Part shown: piece after piece, positions 8,839 through 25,843 of the stretch
How the letters are laid out: every line of letters begins with the position of its first letter
Numbering within the stretch: the first letter of the stretch is position 1
Source: Syngnathus acus
Lineage: Eukaryota; Chordata; Actinopteri; Syngnathiformes; Syngnathidae
DNA: 64,000 nucleotides
Assembly: GCF_901709675.1 (NCBI RefSeq)
Contig: NC_051089.1
Span: 16,543,976-16,607,975, forward strand
Direction of reading: 5' to 3'
Notes under the pieces: generated by a model
Seen by the model: only the letters and a program-made list of their open reading frames with translations
Told to the model about the DNA's origin: nothing
The model's database searches: none
Made by a program: the position numbers and the translations under genes

Positions 8839-10713
8839 TCAGTTTTCCACCTCCTCTTCTTCCACCTCATTCTCTGCTTCAGGCTCTTCATCCATGTGTT
8901 CCTCCTCCTCTTCCTCCTCCCGACTCTTATCATTTTCAGAGTCTGTCTTCTTTTCTTTATCTTTGCGCTTCTGCTCTGACACCTCCTTCTTTCCCTTTTG
9001 GCCCTTCTTATAAACTGTTAAAGAAAAACAAACAGCACCAAATGGGGAAAAGAATATTCATGGTTAAGTGCAACATGTCAAAGTCTGCTGTGACATAAGA
9101 TGCAATCTTTCAGACATGGTTTCGTTATGTTCTATATTAGTTGATTGAGGCAAACCTTCCAAAGCTTCTCGAAGAGGCTCCATAAACCGTTCAAACTCCA
9201 TTTCCTCCATCGCAGCTAAGACGTCGCCTGCATTCAGAGTTTTTCGCTTGGCTTTCATGGCAAAGTTGTTTGCACTGTAAGATAAATTTTTGCAAACAAA
9301 AATGTTCTTTATTTTCATTAGGTGGCTGTGGGAAAATTGGGGTCGTAGGCCCCTTTTGGTGATGAACATGAAATTGTAATGTGTTACTCAAACAAGCCTG
9401 ATCTAACAGCATGTTTTAAATTAGCTGTCATGTTGAAGACAATGGATTTGATCCAGGGTTGTTATGGCAATGACAGAAATGCTATTCTCCTTTTCATAAA
9501 GCAGCAAAATGGATTTGAAGCTGCTGTTTACAATGTCAAATTACTGCATAATGAATTGGAAATACTTTCAAATATGCATTCAAGCAAAAGGGGAAGTTGC
9601 TGTTTGCACACTTGACATTAACTGGAATCTAACAGAACTTTGTGAAAGAGTTGTCTCTCTTCTTACCAAGATGTTGCATACAACACAAACACACTGGCAG
9701 CTTGGGATATTGCTCTCCGTGCTTCTTTTGACACATTTACCCCATCTGGGAGCTGTTGAAAACAAACGGTGCGGGGGAGTTATCTCAAAGCTACGAACAT
9801 GTTCAGAACTACACAAGCTGACACTTAATATTTATTTACACAAGGACCACAACATATTCCTGCAAAATGAACAGTGATACTTGTCAGAATGTTCATTTGT
9901 GTTCTTGAGTTAAACCCAAAAGAGGATAGAATTCTTCAACTTTGTAATTTATGTACCTCACATTCTTAAATTGTATGTGCTTGGAATCACTCTCAGTCCG
10001 CCACACAGTGCTTTAAAGGCAGCCCATATGCATTTTAAAATGCAGTGAGCAACAAATCAATCCAATTTCTAGGTAAATTAAAACCTTGATGGACATTTTA
10101 TGCTGAGTATTAATTTTTGTAAAATACATGAAGCCTAAAACAGAACTTTTTTTTATAGTTAAAGAATTATTTAAATTATAATAACACTACGGTGTTATTA
10201 TAATTTCAACATTAAATTTGCTAGTTAAAAACGATATTTTTTCCTATGCGGTTCTCGGAAAACACTTAATGTCCAGAGCAGCAGATCATGTTTGGAGCAG
10301 GACTTCCGAGTTTATGTTGACGCATGCTTACGCGCTCAACAACTATTATTTTAACGTTATACTGCTTCCCTAATCCGTATATTACTAGTATATTAATATA
10401 TAAATGACAATTTTTTTTTTTTATTCTGTGTAGTATGTTTGGAATTCATTTAAACGATATTTTGTGAATTGTTTGTTTCATCACTAGAGAATGCATTGAC
10501 GTACTGAACGCATTGAATGAAACATGAAAGGAAGTACTTTTACTAAAAGAAAAATAATCCATTTCAAAAGCAGTGGACCCACTCATGACAGACAGTGATG
10601 AATTTGCTTGAAATGTAAGTGGACAACTGAACTACTTTGGCACTCACCGCCTCTTTGATGATTCGGGTGATGACCGCGTTGGGAAGGTTGAGATCTTCTG
10701 GCCTTTCTGCCAT
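8839..10713 (-). CDS. pole3: DNA polymerase epsilon subunit 3 (histone-fold protein), 148 aa
   Basis: There are four coding exons on the minus strand: 10713-10648, 9752-9667, 9274-9156 and 9014-8839. All junctions are GT-AG and phases agree (66+86+119+176 nt, 149 codons with the stop). The start reads [20 protein letters not shown], the family's conserved N-terminus. Exon 2 encodes the central histone-fold helices ([28 protein letters not shown]) and exon 3 [14 protein letters not shown] and EEMEFERF. Exon 4 is a lysine-rich then Glu-rich acidic tail ending EEEEVEN. POLE3 is an H2B/NF-YB-like histone-fold protein. It pairs with POLE4 in DNA polymerase epsilon at the replication fork and with CHRAC1 in the CHRAC remodelling complex, and it handles H3-H4 in the nucleus. 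Its length matches the human protein (147 aa). The start context is GC-rich and CpG-containing, fitting a housekeeping promoter just right of 10713. Confidence 0.95.
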
Positions 10714-11060
10714 TTCGCTCACTCCAGGACAGTATTCACAACCGTCCCAAAAACTCCGTTGTGAGCTTCGCTAACGCGCGATCAGAAACTGCTCAACTAG
10801 CTTAAAAGCTATTAGCACGAATACATTTAACGCGATATTTTTTAACACTTACAGACGACAGAGTGTTGAAATTCTGTTCGTTCAGACAGTCACGATGAAA
10901 AACTTTGTGGTCTTCCGAACCGATTTGTTTTGAGACGTTTCCCGCGAACCGCCCCGTGCATTTCAACTTTGACCTCTGGCGCATGCGTGACGTCCAATGC
11001 GTTACATTACGTACGCAATACCACAATGGCTGCTACTCCCTCTTTTGTCTTGTAGTACAA
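10714..11060 (-). promoter_or_regulatory. Probable pole3 promoter and 5' UTR
   Basis: The region upstream of the pole3 start is richer in CpG than its surroundings (for example TTCCCGCGAACCGCCCCGTG near 10937 and GCGCATGCGTGACGTCC near 10979) and contains a CRE-like TGACGTC. It has no clear TATA box. I infer a CpG-type housekeeping promoter. No plus-strand gene start is evident opposite it. Confidence 0.4.
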
Positions 11061-11190
11061 ATAGCGTCGATCTGCTGAGTCACAGTCGTCATTACTATAA
11101 TATGAAACTTTATGTATTCATGAATACAATACCAACTGCAGTTGGGGAAGGTGGACGAAATGAATGTTTATTATAGAGCCAAAGAAAGTC

Positions 11191-11238
11191 GTAATTACTG
11201 AAGTACAGGGTAACGTAATTACTGAAGTACAGGGTAAC
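11191..11238. repeat. Exact tandem duplication of 24 bp
   Basis: The 24-base unit beginning GTAATTACTGAAGTACAGG occurs twice, head to tail, without mismatch (11191-11214 and 11215-11238). This looks like a recent replication-slippage duplication in otherwise unremarkable intergenic sequence. Confidence 0.9.
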
Positions 11239-12838
11239 GTAAAAATTATATTCCTTGCAATTAATACAAACAAAAGTTCATTTCCATTTTAATGTGAAAT
11301 CAAACTAAATACTGGAATTGAATTGGACACACTAGTAGATGCTGATTGTACTGTGAGAAAGTTCACTCAGTGTTTTCAAATTGTTCTGGTGTGTTTCTGT
11401 CAATTTGTTGAATAACAAGTATGTGAGCTGTGAAGTAATATTTCCCTACGCGTATTAGTGATGGTAGACTTTCAGTTCAGTTTACACCTTTCTCTCACAG
11501 AGATCTATCGGCCTTCAAAACATTAGTTTCCATGGCAGCTGGCTTCATTATTAATGGAGCAGCATGATGCAGCCCACACAGTGTAAACCACTCGGTTTTG
11601 GAGACCATCGGACGAGTATCTACACCCACTTGTTTTAAGGTGCTGTATCTTTTTTTCTGGGCTGTGCTCCAGGACACTAATGCTGACTTGAATCACAAAT
11701 AATCTCTGTAATCTCTGTAGTTGGATATGAACAGGATACATTTTATTAAATTATGTTCTGTCAATCACAGGGTATATACTAAATGTATTTTTAAGATGTC
11801 ACTTTTATTGTAAGCACTAGATACATACGTACGTACGTACGTACGTACATACATACATACATACATACATACATAGTACAATAAATATGGCTGTAAGAGT
11901 TATGGGATGCACACTATCGTTTTTATTTCAAACGTATAAAATAATGGGAATAGGGTTTTTGAAAGTACAAGAAAACAAATATACAAAACCAATCATTACA
12001 TGAGAGTAGCAAGAGAAATAAGTAAGACAGTAGTGAGCCCAGTCATTGCTAGTATTTTAGACATAGTACATAGTAAGAAGTATAAACTCCTTGAAGGGCA
12101 TAGTGGACATATTTGAGATTGGCATCCCTCCACCAACTAGTCCCAATTTCTTAGAATTATCATGGATTTACTGATTTAGAACTCAATGAAATAACTTTAT
12201 ACATAGAAGGTTTAAAATATGACCAGCTTCACAACTGTCAGGCCACCTTTGTACAGTGCCATTGCTTGTACTGTTTTTATTTACAGAATCAGGAAACAAT
12301 CGATAGAATACAAGAACATATAATACAAACATAAGAGCTGGTCCAATTTTAGCATTTCAATGTTTAAATACTCATACCAACGAATAGTGTACACATCTAA
12401 GCCACATGGTTTGATGTTAAATTTAAAATACAGTTATTTTTCACTGTGAGGGGACTCTTGTCTTCATCTCAAAAATATAGTTTAATGAAACTCTTAAATG
12501 GAACTGCAAATCACACATTAGAGTTTCATAATGCATGATGCCATTGTAGTGTATTTGTTTGTCCAAATCATTGTGGTTACTATGGTATGGCTCCTGTTAT
12601 TCATAAATAATAAAACGATGTATACATGTTACCCTAAGGACTGATAGCAAAAGAAAGGTGTATGATAGAACAGTAATTTTAGACTTCTAAAACACTTGCT
12701 CTGCCAATATGCTTGTAGTAAACTATAACATTTCAGCACTTCTATTATAAAGAAGTCAACAGTGTTATAAGTTTAACTTTGACACCAGAAGATATCAGTG
12801 GTAATCTTAAACGGGCAGCAAGTCAAAATGTTTTTTGA
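11239..12838. other. Intergenic, no gene seen
   Basis: AT-rich intergenic sequence with no supported exon. It contains a compound microsatellite at about 11824-11876, where ACGT units pass into ACAT units. Nothing else stands out. Confidence 0.5.
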
Positions 12839-12990
12839 CAATAATCAGTTCTATGTGCCTCCACTAGTCCAAACACAGTATTCTGATTAATAATATGTTT
12901 GTGGAATATTAATTAAGCAGAAAAATCCACCTCCTTATATCCATCTCAGGCGGTGGCCATTTTGCCACTTGCTGTTGACTGAAAATTACA
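12839..12990. mobile_element. Partial copy of the AGTCAACCCC-end MITE family
   Basis: This segment (CTAGTCCAAACACAGTATTC, then GGTGGCCATTTTGCCACTTG and TGTTGACTGAAAATTACATC) aligns by eye with the interior of the fuller element at 35268-35694. A further piece lies at 28760-28850. The ends are missing here. Confidence 0.6.
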
Positions 12991-14500
12991 TCACTGTGCC
13001 TAAAGTCTTATGCTGCATTCGGGGCAAGTGGGAAACAGAAAAATGTGCACGAGAACACCCCTTTGAACTGGGAAGTCCGAGTTGTGAAGTTGGAAGGAAA
13101 AAAAGGACCCCGAATTCACCGACTGACTACAATGTGACGTCAGTCAACCACGGCGACCGCGTGGAGCCGCAGTCAGTGAATGGCAAAACGTAATTTACAA
13201 GATTATAAACATATTAAGCGTTATCTATTATTACATTAATTTAGTTATAACTTCACATAAAAGAGCGTGATTTGTATTGACTGAAGACGTGCCTGCATGA
13301 AGTTATTTGGTGACGTGAATCAAATGCGATAGATACAATATTTATATAAATTAAGGAAATTATGAAGACGGTTTGCTGGGGGTCAAAATGTTTCGTGATA
13401 AACGATAAACTATTGGAATCAGCCATCTTTGTTGTTGACATTTGGCTCCAATGCATTGAGGTCGGAAGTCTCGGAACTTGGAAAATCCAAGTGAGATCAT
13501 TCTGATTTCCAACCTTCCTCGAGTACAAATGTCACATGACCAAACCCAAATAGACAGGTGAGCCATGATTGGTCGCTACTTGTGCGCCATGATTGGTCGC
13601 CACTTGTGACCTTAGGCACTGTGATGTGATTTTCATTATTGCAAACCTTCAAAGATAAATAGCCACTGATCTTAGGTTGTCAAGTACTGTCATTGGCAGG
13701 TTGCTTGAGATTGGACTAGCCAAAGCTCGTAATTAATGCCTATTAACCCAGTCAAGCATGTACCAGTCGTATTTATTTCATGCATCATCCTACCGCAGCT
13801 GTGAGTTCTGTGAGTATTTTGGTCCAAATCTGAAAACGTACTTTTTGGACATTTTCAACACCCAAAGGTGTTCATTCGGGCCATAGTGTCGGTATGTGGT
13901 CTGACACTGGCACACTGGCCACGGACCACCAATAATGTCAAGCCATGGCAGATTTGAAACCATGACCTGTGAATATGCTAACCACTCAAAGACCATGCCA
14001 CTAGATTGTCATCCATCATGTAATTTTTCTGTTCAGTTTCATGTTAGAAAACAAGCGTAAAATGTACTGAAACATTGTGACATTTGCATTATAAAGTTTA
14101 GAGAAGGTGAAATAAAGTTCACCTGTTATGGTTACAGTGCATCTTATTAGGTGTCTGGAAATTCTACTTTACCTAACTTTTTGAGTCGTGCATAGTAGCA
14201 GACAAAATAAATTCTCCCTTTAGATTGTAATCTGTAAAATACATTTCATAGACGTTTCGCCCTCAAATCAATTTGGTCTACCTTTGAAAACATTTAATTT
14301 TGTGTTTGCTCTATTCCAAGCAATCTTAATGTGTTTTAATTAAAAGTTAATTTGCAAGCACAAACAAACAAATGACAGACATCCTACAAACTATTTTGGT
14401 ACAACTCGTCATTCGGGGGACGTTGGATAGTAGACGAGTAAAGTGTAGTTAACAGTTGACAGCTACAAACTGGCAAGTTTGCCCATCGTGGCGTGGTTCT
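12991..14500. other. Intergenic, no gene seen
   Basis: No coding exon is supported. Near 13562-13608 a segment of about 24 bp containing GCCATGATTGGTCGC is tandemly duplicated with small differences. Each copy holds an ATTGG (inverted CCAAT), but no gene start lies beside it. Confidence 0.4.
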
Positions 14501-14953
14501 GTCTACGCCGAAAGCAGGTATAACAGAACCCACTGCCGTGTGAGTCTTTGGGACGCGTAAATAGGTTTGTTTATGCAGCAGCACTTGTGTGTGCATCCGA
14601 CCATCGCGGCCTCAAAGACGAGATAAATATGGTCGCCCATACGTGATAAGGATCGAAGGAATGCCTATCGTAACGAATAGTTCGATAGGTCTTTGCAGTC
14701 CGTTCTTGCCCCGTTGATCGTTTTGGGTCCGGACAGATGAGGACTGAGTATACCTTGGGAACTACTTTGTGTCGGTTAGCCGTGCTGCGCCTTTCTCTCA
14801 CACTCGCCTGTGCTAGTCCGCCATCTTGAATTTTAATGTTAATTTTTCTTTTTTTAAAACTGTGTTTCCTGTAAAATTTACGGTGCTGTTTTAGATATCG
14901 AAGACTTTTATGAAGGGTTGTTTTATTGCACGCGTATTCGAGGGCGCCACCCG
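14501..14953 (+). promoter_or_regulatory. Probable kmt5b promoter and non-coding first exon
   Basis: The interval is CpG-enriched relative to its flanks. It ends with a strong donor (CACCCG followed by GTGAGTAAAA, exon end about 14953). The first coding exon of kmt5b has an acceptor just before its ATG (TTCATCTCAG, exon start about 16673), which requires an upstream non-coding exon. The transcription start cannot be fixed from sequence alone. Intron 1 (about 14954-16672) shows no coding exon. Confidence 0.45.
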
Positions 14954-16706
14954 GTGAGTAAAACGTAATTTATTCTGTTTCCGATTTCTTCACTCGGGGC
15001 ATTTAACGATACTATCGCGTGAAAAATATTTTTCTTAGTGTAATATAAAGTGGTCGTTAACATAAAAAATAACTAATAATTAACCGATTACGTCTCTGCC
15101 TTAGATTATATGTTGCATGATGTAAAACCGAAAACGAGCTGATTGTTTGCTCCCAAATCAAACAAGCAAGGCTAATGGTAGTGGATTAGCGTCCGTTCAC
15201 TCTGCTATTGCTGATTAGTGGGGCTTGTAAGTGGGTATTTTTCTCGTTTCTTGTGATGTATGTCGCTAAGTGTCGTCGGGTCCCTCCGTGGATTCAATTC
15301 ACTTTCATCGCTGTCATACGATAATGGTAAAGGGAGTGTGTTTTACCGACTGATCGCTATTGCCTATGTTAGCTTACCATGCTATGTGCGCACCCTGATG
15401 AAGTTTAATGCTAGCTGTCTCAAGTGTTCGCTAACAAATAGCTGGCCTAAAACGATAGGAATGTGTAAGTTGAGTCACCAAAGGACAATTGTTCTCTGAA
15501 ATGTACGTGTCGTTTCTTGTGTTTACTGATTTTCATGCAAATGTGGACTTATTTTGCGATGCTGCACTAGATTTCTGTCAAATCACCGTCAAAATTCAAC
15601 CCTAATCAAGCGTCGCAGTGTCAGAGTCTCTTGGTTTGTTAAGGTGTAACGTTCGCGTTACCGGCAAACATCCAATAATTGTGAGGCATCAAGTCAGCCT
15701 TGTTTATTTCGTTTTGTCATGACAATCTGCCGGCGTCTGCCGTTGCTACAAAGCTAAGCACCTCGGCCGAGCCTATCAGGCGTCGTCTTGGTGGCTAGCT
15801 CCATGCTAACCAAGGCAATGTGTGGAGCGGCACCTGTTAGCAAACAATGCAAGCTAATAGCCGACAGACAATCTTTAGCCTCCAAATGTCGTGGTGGCCT
15901 TCCGGGTTTTCACCTCGGTCAACTTTGTGTTTGCGTGCACGCGCCCGTTGTGTTGCATTGCAAATGAACGTTTACTCGTCATCACGAATATCGAGCGTAA
16001 TGTGTCCAACGGTGTTCAGTTTGGAGCCATGATTTGGAAACTGCTTCTCATGCCACTGTCGTTATGAATTCCATTCTGTTGCGATTATATTGTCCATGCG
16101 TTGCTGTTCAACATTGATATGATCAAGTACGTTACTGTTGCACTGACAGCAAAGCCGTGCATTATTTTAGGTTACCACTAAACAGCGCTACAGTTCCGTT
16201 TTGAAATGCTTTTCTACCGGTCTGTTCGGTCAAGCCTGGCTTAATACGGAAACCGGCAAAAGCTTATCTTAGTTATATGCACTCAATTCATGCTGCAAAC
16301 GCCCGTTAAGTTTAGAGGGTCCAGAATTCCTTTTTGACTCGGATGTCATTATTAACATCATTAACATTTCACCAATTGTTATTTCTTTGCAGCACAATCT
16401 ACATACATGAATGAGTTCTAAACGTATGAACCTGTATGCTCATTGACGATCACAGTTTTCCTGAGAATTTCTTGTGAACTGCGAAATGCTCTCAACATAT
16501 TAGGATATAATAAGATGAATATGTCATCATTTTAAAAGGTCTCCGGTTAATTTTTGTCAAAAACCTCTGTCACACTTTCTTTATTTGTAGTTGTATTATT
16601 TTCTGCTGTGTTTCCAGAATTTTTATTCAAGACCCCAGTCTTCCCTACTTGTGAGTGTTTCTTCATCTCAGAGACTAAATGCAACTGGATCAGGGGGCTT
16701 GTGGGC

Positions 16707-20834
<4,128 letters not shown>

Positions 20835-20864
20835 CTTGTGGAGCTCATCACTCCTCTCCTTGTA

Positions 20865-20870
20865 AATAAA
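20865..20870 (+). terminator. kmt5b poly(A) signal
   Basis: A canonical AATAAA lies about 30 bp after the kmt5b stop, and another AATAAA occurs near 20926. A very short 3' UTR or a longer one using signals further downstream are both possible. Confidence 0.5.
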
Positions 20871-21659
20871 GAAAACAAGCTAATCAACTCTTGTGTTGAT
20901 GTAAAATAAGTACAGTAATTTAAAAATAAAAATCTCCCAAAAATTTACATCTGGGCCAGTATTCATGAAGATTCTGAAGTGTCACCAGAGAACCCCCAAT
21001 TTATAATAAAAACTAAGTTGAGATGCAACCTGATTTTATTTTGACATCTAAAATTGGGTATGCTCCTCAAAATACACCCTCTCGCCCCAAAATCATCTTT
21101 GAATGTTTCGATAAAATCCCTCACAGTGCTTAACAAATTTCTTAGGCCACTTATTACAATCAAATAAGACACTATCCAATATCATGGCATGCTTTAAAGC
21201 AGACTTGTTCAATATCAATGAGCTTGTGAAGATGCAGTCATTTGGACCTGTTGCGTCCATTTAGAAGACTGAACAAATTTCACCTACTCTGAGGACAGGA
21301 TACATTATGAATACTGGCCTAGAACATTACTAGAAGGGGCTGGTAACGTAAAACAAATCTCTACTCAATTTCAATTGCATTCAGTACCTAATGTGATTTT
21401 TTTTTTTTTTTTCCCCCCCCCCTTCCTTCCACCACTGGTTTACATCAACACGTATCCGTTTTACCATTCACAGACAATTTTATAATCAATCGTCATGGTT
21501 CTCACTTGGGATTTTGAGAATGAGGCCAACTGGAACATCATTTATGTGTTGCATTTTGTTGATTGCCTGTTGTAATGAAATGGCCGTGTTGGTTGAGCCT
21601 TCCAAACCACATCCTATCAACTGGACAATTAAAACTGCATCAAAGTCAAGTCAGCCAAA

Positions 21660-22380
21660 CCACATAAAACACCAGGTATGGTGCCCTGCGATAGTATTAG
21701 CCCCCTATGATTTATTTGACCTTTTGCAACATTTCAGGTCTCAAAACATAAAATTTGATTTTTTTGTGTTTTTATGTGTGAAAAGGATTTGAAATTATCT
21801 CCCCCACAACCCATACACAAGTATGTGTGTCACTTTTGCACATTGAGAGATGGAAATTTCTGCCCATTCTAACGTGCTAAACATCTCCAGGTCAAGTCGA
21901 GTAGCTGGATAGCATTTGTAAAAAGTTGTTTACAATTGGATTCAGGTCTGGACTTTGACTTGGTCATTTAAACATCTGGATATGTTTCGTTTTGAACCAT
22001 TCCATTGACGATTTTGCTTTGTCAGAAGATAAACCCTGCATCTTAAGTTTTTTTGCAGACCCCAACAGATTTTCTTCTTAAATGGCCCTATATTTTGCTT
22101 CATCCATCTTCCAGTCCCTACTGAAGAAAAGCAGCCTTAGACCATGACTCCAAATCTTTTAACGTTCCAGCATCCCCGATGCGGGACAGCTGCTTTGTAT
22201 TGTTTGCCAGGGAAGGCCAAGGCCTTGTAGCTACTTGTGATACACATTTATATTAAAACCAGATAACACATCTAATCTAATCATCAGTCAATTTGGTCAA
22301 CATTGGATCTGTCAGAAATCAGCCACTGGGCTGCAAAAGAAATAGGGGGTGAATAATTTTGCACATCCTACGTTTATTAT
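21660..22380. mobile_element. Non-autonomous DNA transposon relic (Tc1-like ends)
   Basis: The left part (GTGCCCTGCGATAGTATTAG) and the right part (GGGGTGAATAATTTTGCACA) resemble the paired ends of a widespread fish element. The interior (GGATTCAGGTCTGGACTTTG, GAACCATTCCATTGACGATT) is typical of the same repeat. No transposase frame is left. Family placement is from memory of fish repeats and is tentative. Confidence 0.5.
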
Positions 22381-24536
22381 TATTAAGCCTTAAATGTTGC
22401 AGAAGTTCAAGGGGGGGGGGGTGTTAATGCTTTCTCAAGACACTAGCTACTTTAACTGTTATCATTTTATATCAGATGGCTTTCTGTCCTACTTACATCC
22501 TACCCTTTTGATTGGAAGCTACATCCATACATATTTTTGTTTAGATCACGGGTCGTCAGCAACAAATAACAAACTTCTGAAATGACAAACTTGCTAAAAG
22601 GCCTTTTTGGTTGCAACCTTAGCGCGATACAGAAAATGGATGGATGGTATTCATGTGTGTGAAGACATGTTCATGATTTTTCACAATTACAAACTACACT
22701 TTAGTAATGTAGGAAACTATGCAACATTTTATTCCTATTTTCAAATAACTGACAACATTCCAAGGAAATCACAATGCCCCGTCACTGGTTAGCTATTCTT
22801 AGAACAAGGCTGCCGGCTACTCATGCGAAAGGTTGAGATCAATGTTTGTTACGTACATTTCTTTTGCGCAGTGGGATGATTATCTTAGAAATTCCTCATT
22901 CCTTATGTCTTTTGTTTGGAAGGCACCCCACATGACAGGGGGAAAAAAAATCTCCCTACGCTCCCCCTCAAATTATTTCTGTATTTAGTAGTAGTTAATT
23001 TACCGGCAGCAAATGTTGGACTTGGTTACTTTCATGGCAAAAGTTGCACTCGCCCTGTGCAATTTAAAATGCAGAAAGATCATCTTGTTCTTGAATAGTC
23101 TTAGTTGCAGAATTGAAATTTGAGAGAATTGTTTTATGTTCAACTATTCCTTTCAGTGAGTGCACTTGTTATATTCATAATGGACATCGATATTGTAGAA
23201 AGTGTACAGTGACTATCCACTCTGTCTTATAGGCAGGTTTTTATTAAGCTTTTTTTTTTTTTTTCCCCCGTCATAGTTTGTATTTTTTTTTGTATGTAAG
23301 AAACCATGCTGACTGTTCAGTGTGGTGCTGTTGGTCCAGAAGCATTATTGCTAAGTCACTTCATTTCGATTAATGTGCCATGTTTTAATTACTGCAGTCT
23401 CTAAACCTGGGACTTTTCTTTCATTACTATCAGCATTTTTTTTGTAAAATGTAAACGAGTTCATCAAAACAAATCTAAGCACATGGTTTTGTTGTTCATG
23501 ACTATTTAAATGAGCCAATGTTTCTTTTGTTTTAGAGCCACTCTGTAATAAAAACATGGCAAATCAAAGGAAGTTGGTTTGGATATGCATAAAGGTGACC
23601 TTGACTTTAAAACCTCTCATTAAAAAAAAAGTAATTTACAGAAAGACTGGCTTATGTTGGATAATCACAGTTAATATTTTTAAGAGCAGACCCTTAATTT
23701 TATTTTTTTTGGAGTCATTTTGAAATGCTGTTCATCAGCACAGTTTGAGAAAGCAAATTATCTCAAACAAACTTGTCATTTTACCTGTAGTCCTATGCTT
23801 TCCTTGCTTTTGATTTCTTGCCTGTCTCATAGTGTTGCACATGGCAGCATAAGGTCAGACTTCAACTCACTCCAAATATTTGTGTCATTCTCACAATTTC
23901 TGAAAGTATATTCAGTCCAGTATCAACAGGTGCCTTAAGCAATTTGACCAAATTTAAAGATGAAATAATTCAAAATGCTCAGCTTCCCTCTTGAAATTGT
24001 TGCATTTACTAGTCAGTCTTTCTGTCTATTATTTTTCTCCTCACTGGAAGTTAAATAGCCCAATAGCTCAAGGGATCAACTATAAAAAAAAAAAATGTTT
24101 ACCTACTTTTTGTGTTATGTACTGTTCATATCACCAGCAGCTAATCATCGTTTTCCAATGGGCTTTGTCCGTCCCCTTTGTCAGATTGTCTGCATCCTAC
24201 TACACTGTTCCAGATGTACCGTTTGTGTGCTCTTTGTCCAATAGACAGCTGTCAACCTTTCCTATTGATTCAAAGAGGAAACAAAAAATGTAAATAGTTT
24301 GCGAACATTTAGCGTGTTGCGTGGTTAGTGGGAAACCTGTAAAGAGAATTAAAACTGGGCAGTGCATCTATTGTCCAATATGTAAATCACGTGAACACGC
24401 CTTGTACTTATTTAACAGTTTGGAATACTTGAAAACTATATAAAATTGCTTTGTGACTCATTTCTTGATCCTCGCTTGAGCATAAGTAGTGCAAAACAAG
24501 AGTCACAGTTTGTTTTTCGAAAAGCACTAACTCTGT
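22381..24536. other. Intergenic, no gene seen
   Basis: No coding exon is supported. A SINE tail remnant (CAGAAAATGGATGGATGG, about 22631-22648) and short homopolymer runs are present. The rest is AT-rich sequence with scattered short open frames lacking domain features. Confidence 0.5.
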
Positions 24537-24963
24537 TGGATGGATGGATGGATGGATGGATGGATGGATGGATGGATGGATGGATGGATGGATGGATGGA
24601 TGGACGGACGGACGGACGGGCGGGCGGACGGATGCATGGACGCATGGATGATACATGGACGCATGGATGATACATGGACGCATGGATGATACATGGATGT
24701 ATGCATAGATGATACATGGATGGATGCATAGATGATACATGGATGATACATGGATGGATACATGGACGATACATGGATGGATGGATGGATGGATGGATAC
24801 ATGATGGATACATGGATGGATACATGGATGGATACATGGATGGATGGATACATGGATGGATACATGATGGATACATGGATGGATGGATAGATAGATGGAT
24901 GGATGGATGGATAGATAGAGACAGGTAGTTAGATAGGTAGGTAGATGGATATATGGATGGATG
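24537..24963. repeat. Compound TGGA-type microsatellite/minisatellite
   Basis: Perfect TGGA repeats (about 24537-24603) pass into CGGA and CGGG units. Higher-order blocks follow, built from GGATGATACATGGACGCAT and then GGATACATGGATGGATACAT, and the array decays into GATA/GTAG units. Long open frames across it (poly MYPS/HPSI or GWMD) are repeat translations, not genes. The ATGG unit equals the tail of the local SINE family, a plausible seed. Confidence 0.95.
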
Positions 24964-25674
24964 GCCTATATTTTCAGGCCATCAAAACAAAATCATCTAA
25001 ACAAAACATCATGCATTCCAGTTTAATTGCATCATAAACAAAAAAAATACAAATTAACACAACATTCACGTAAATATAGTGTAGACATATTGCTGACAGA
25101 CCAAGTAAAAAATATATAACAGTATATAACAATATCAAATCAAAAAGAGTTTCAAACATGCAGTGGACTTAGAAAAAAATGATGTTACGTTATGTAATAT
25201 ATTTAGCTGTATTTAGAAACACATTTTAACTTTTACCACAGTGTTTACTCGAACAAAATTAAATTCCTGTGCTTTACCAGAGAATTTCTTCTCGCCCATT
25301 TGAGGTAAACAGATCTTTTACCAATAATATATTTGTCAACGCAAGACTTGTTCTTTTTTCTTACAGCGGGTTTTTTATTAAAAAAAAAAAAACTTTAACG
25401 AATAAAAGAGACAAAAAGGAAAAGAAAAAAAACAAGATAAACATGAATGAATAAAATAAATGAATAATAATAAATAATATTTTTTAAAAACTGCCAGGGA
25501 TCCGAAATAAAAATTAAGAAACGTTGAAAACATTGAAATGGTAACATACTTTCAGCTTTAATGTTTTTAGAACCAGGTACAAAATGGAATTACAACTATT
25601 GCTACAGCGCGTTTCGTGTCAAAGGTCCCTTATTTCTTTCCGTAGTCAGTTAACCTTTGACTCCATATCATCGA

Positions 25675-25736
25675 CCAATAAGAAGAGTTGCACTCATGTC
25701 GTCTATCCAATCAAATGTGATGGAGCTACATTTAAA
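25675..25736 (+). promoter_or_regulatory. ccnb2 promoter: two CCAAT boxes and a CHR-like element
   Basis: Two CCAAT boxes lie at 25675-25679 and 25707-25711, 32 bp apart, and a TTTAAA lies at 25731-25736. Cell-cycle promoters of the cyclin B2 type are known to use NF-Y-bound CCAAT boxes about 31-33 bp apart with a downstream CHR (TTTGAA or variants such as TTTAAA) bound by DREAM/MuvB-B-MYB, giving G2/M expression. The spacing, order and distance to the ATG at 25844 fit; function is inferred. Confidence 0.6.
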
Positions 25737-25843
25737 ACTTGCTGCACCTCTGGTAACATTAGCTTTCAACGACAGTCGCCTGTTTGGTTTATATTATTTT
25801 ATCTTTTAAACTTGCCGGGTTAAATTGGGGGGTTTGCGTTGCA

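Noticed and set aside
9064-9369. 101-codon minus-strand frame starting [11 protein letters not shown]
   Set aside because: It reads intron sequence into pole3 exon 3; only 9156-9274 is coding.
16554-16706. In-frame upstream extension of kmt5b starting MSKTSVTLSL
   Set aside because: It crosses a splice acceptor and a pyrimidine tract; the conserved start is the MKWLGESKN methionine at 16707.
24408-24928. Long overlapping open frames on both strands ([24 protein letters not shown])
   Set aside because: They are translations of the TGGA-type array, where a tetranucleotide repeat rarely produces stops; no gene.
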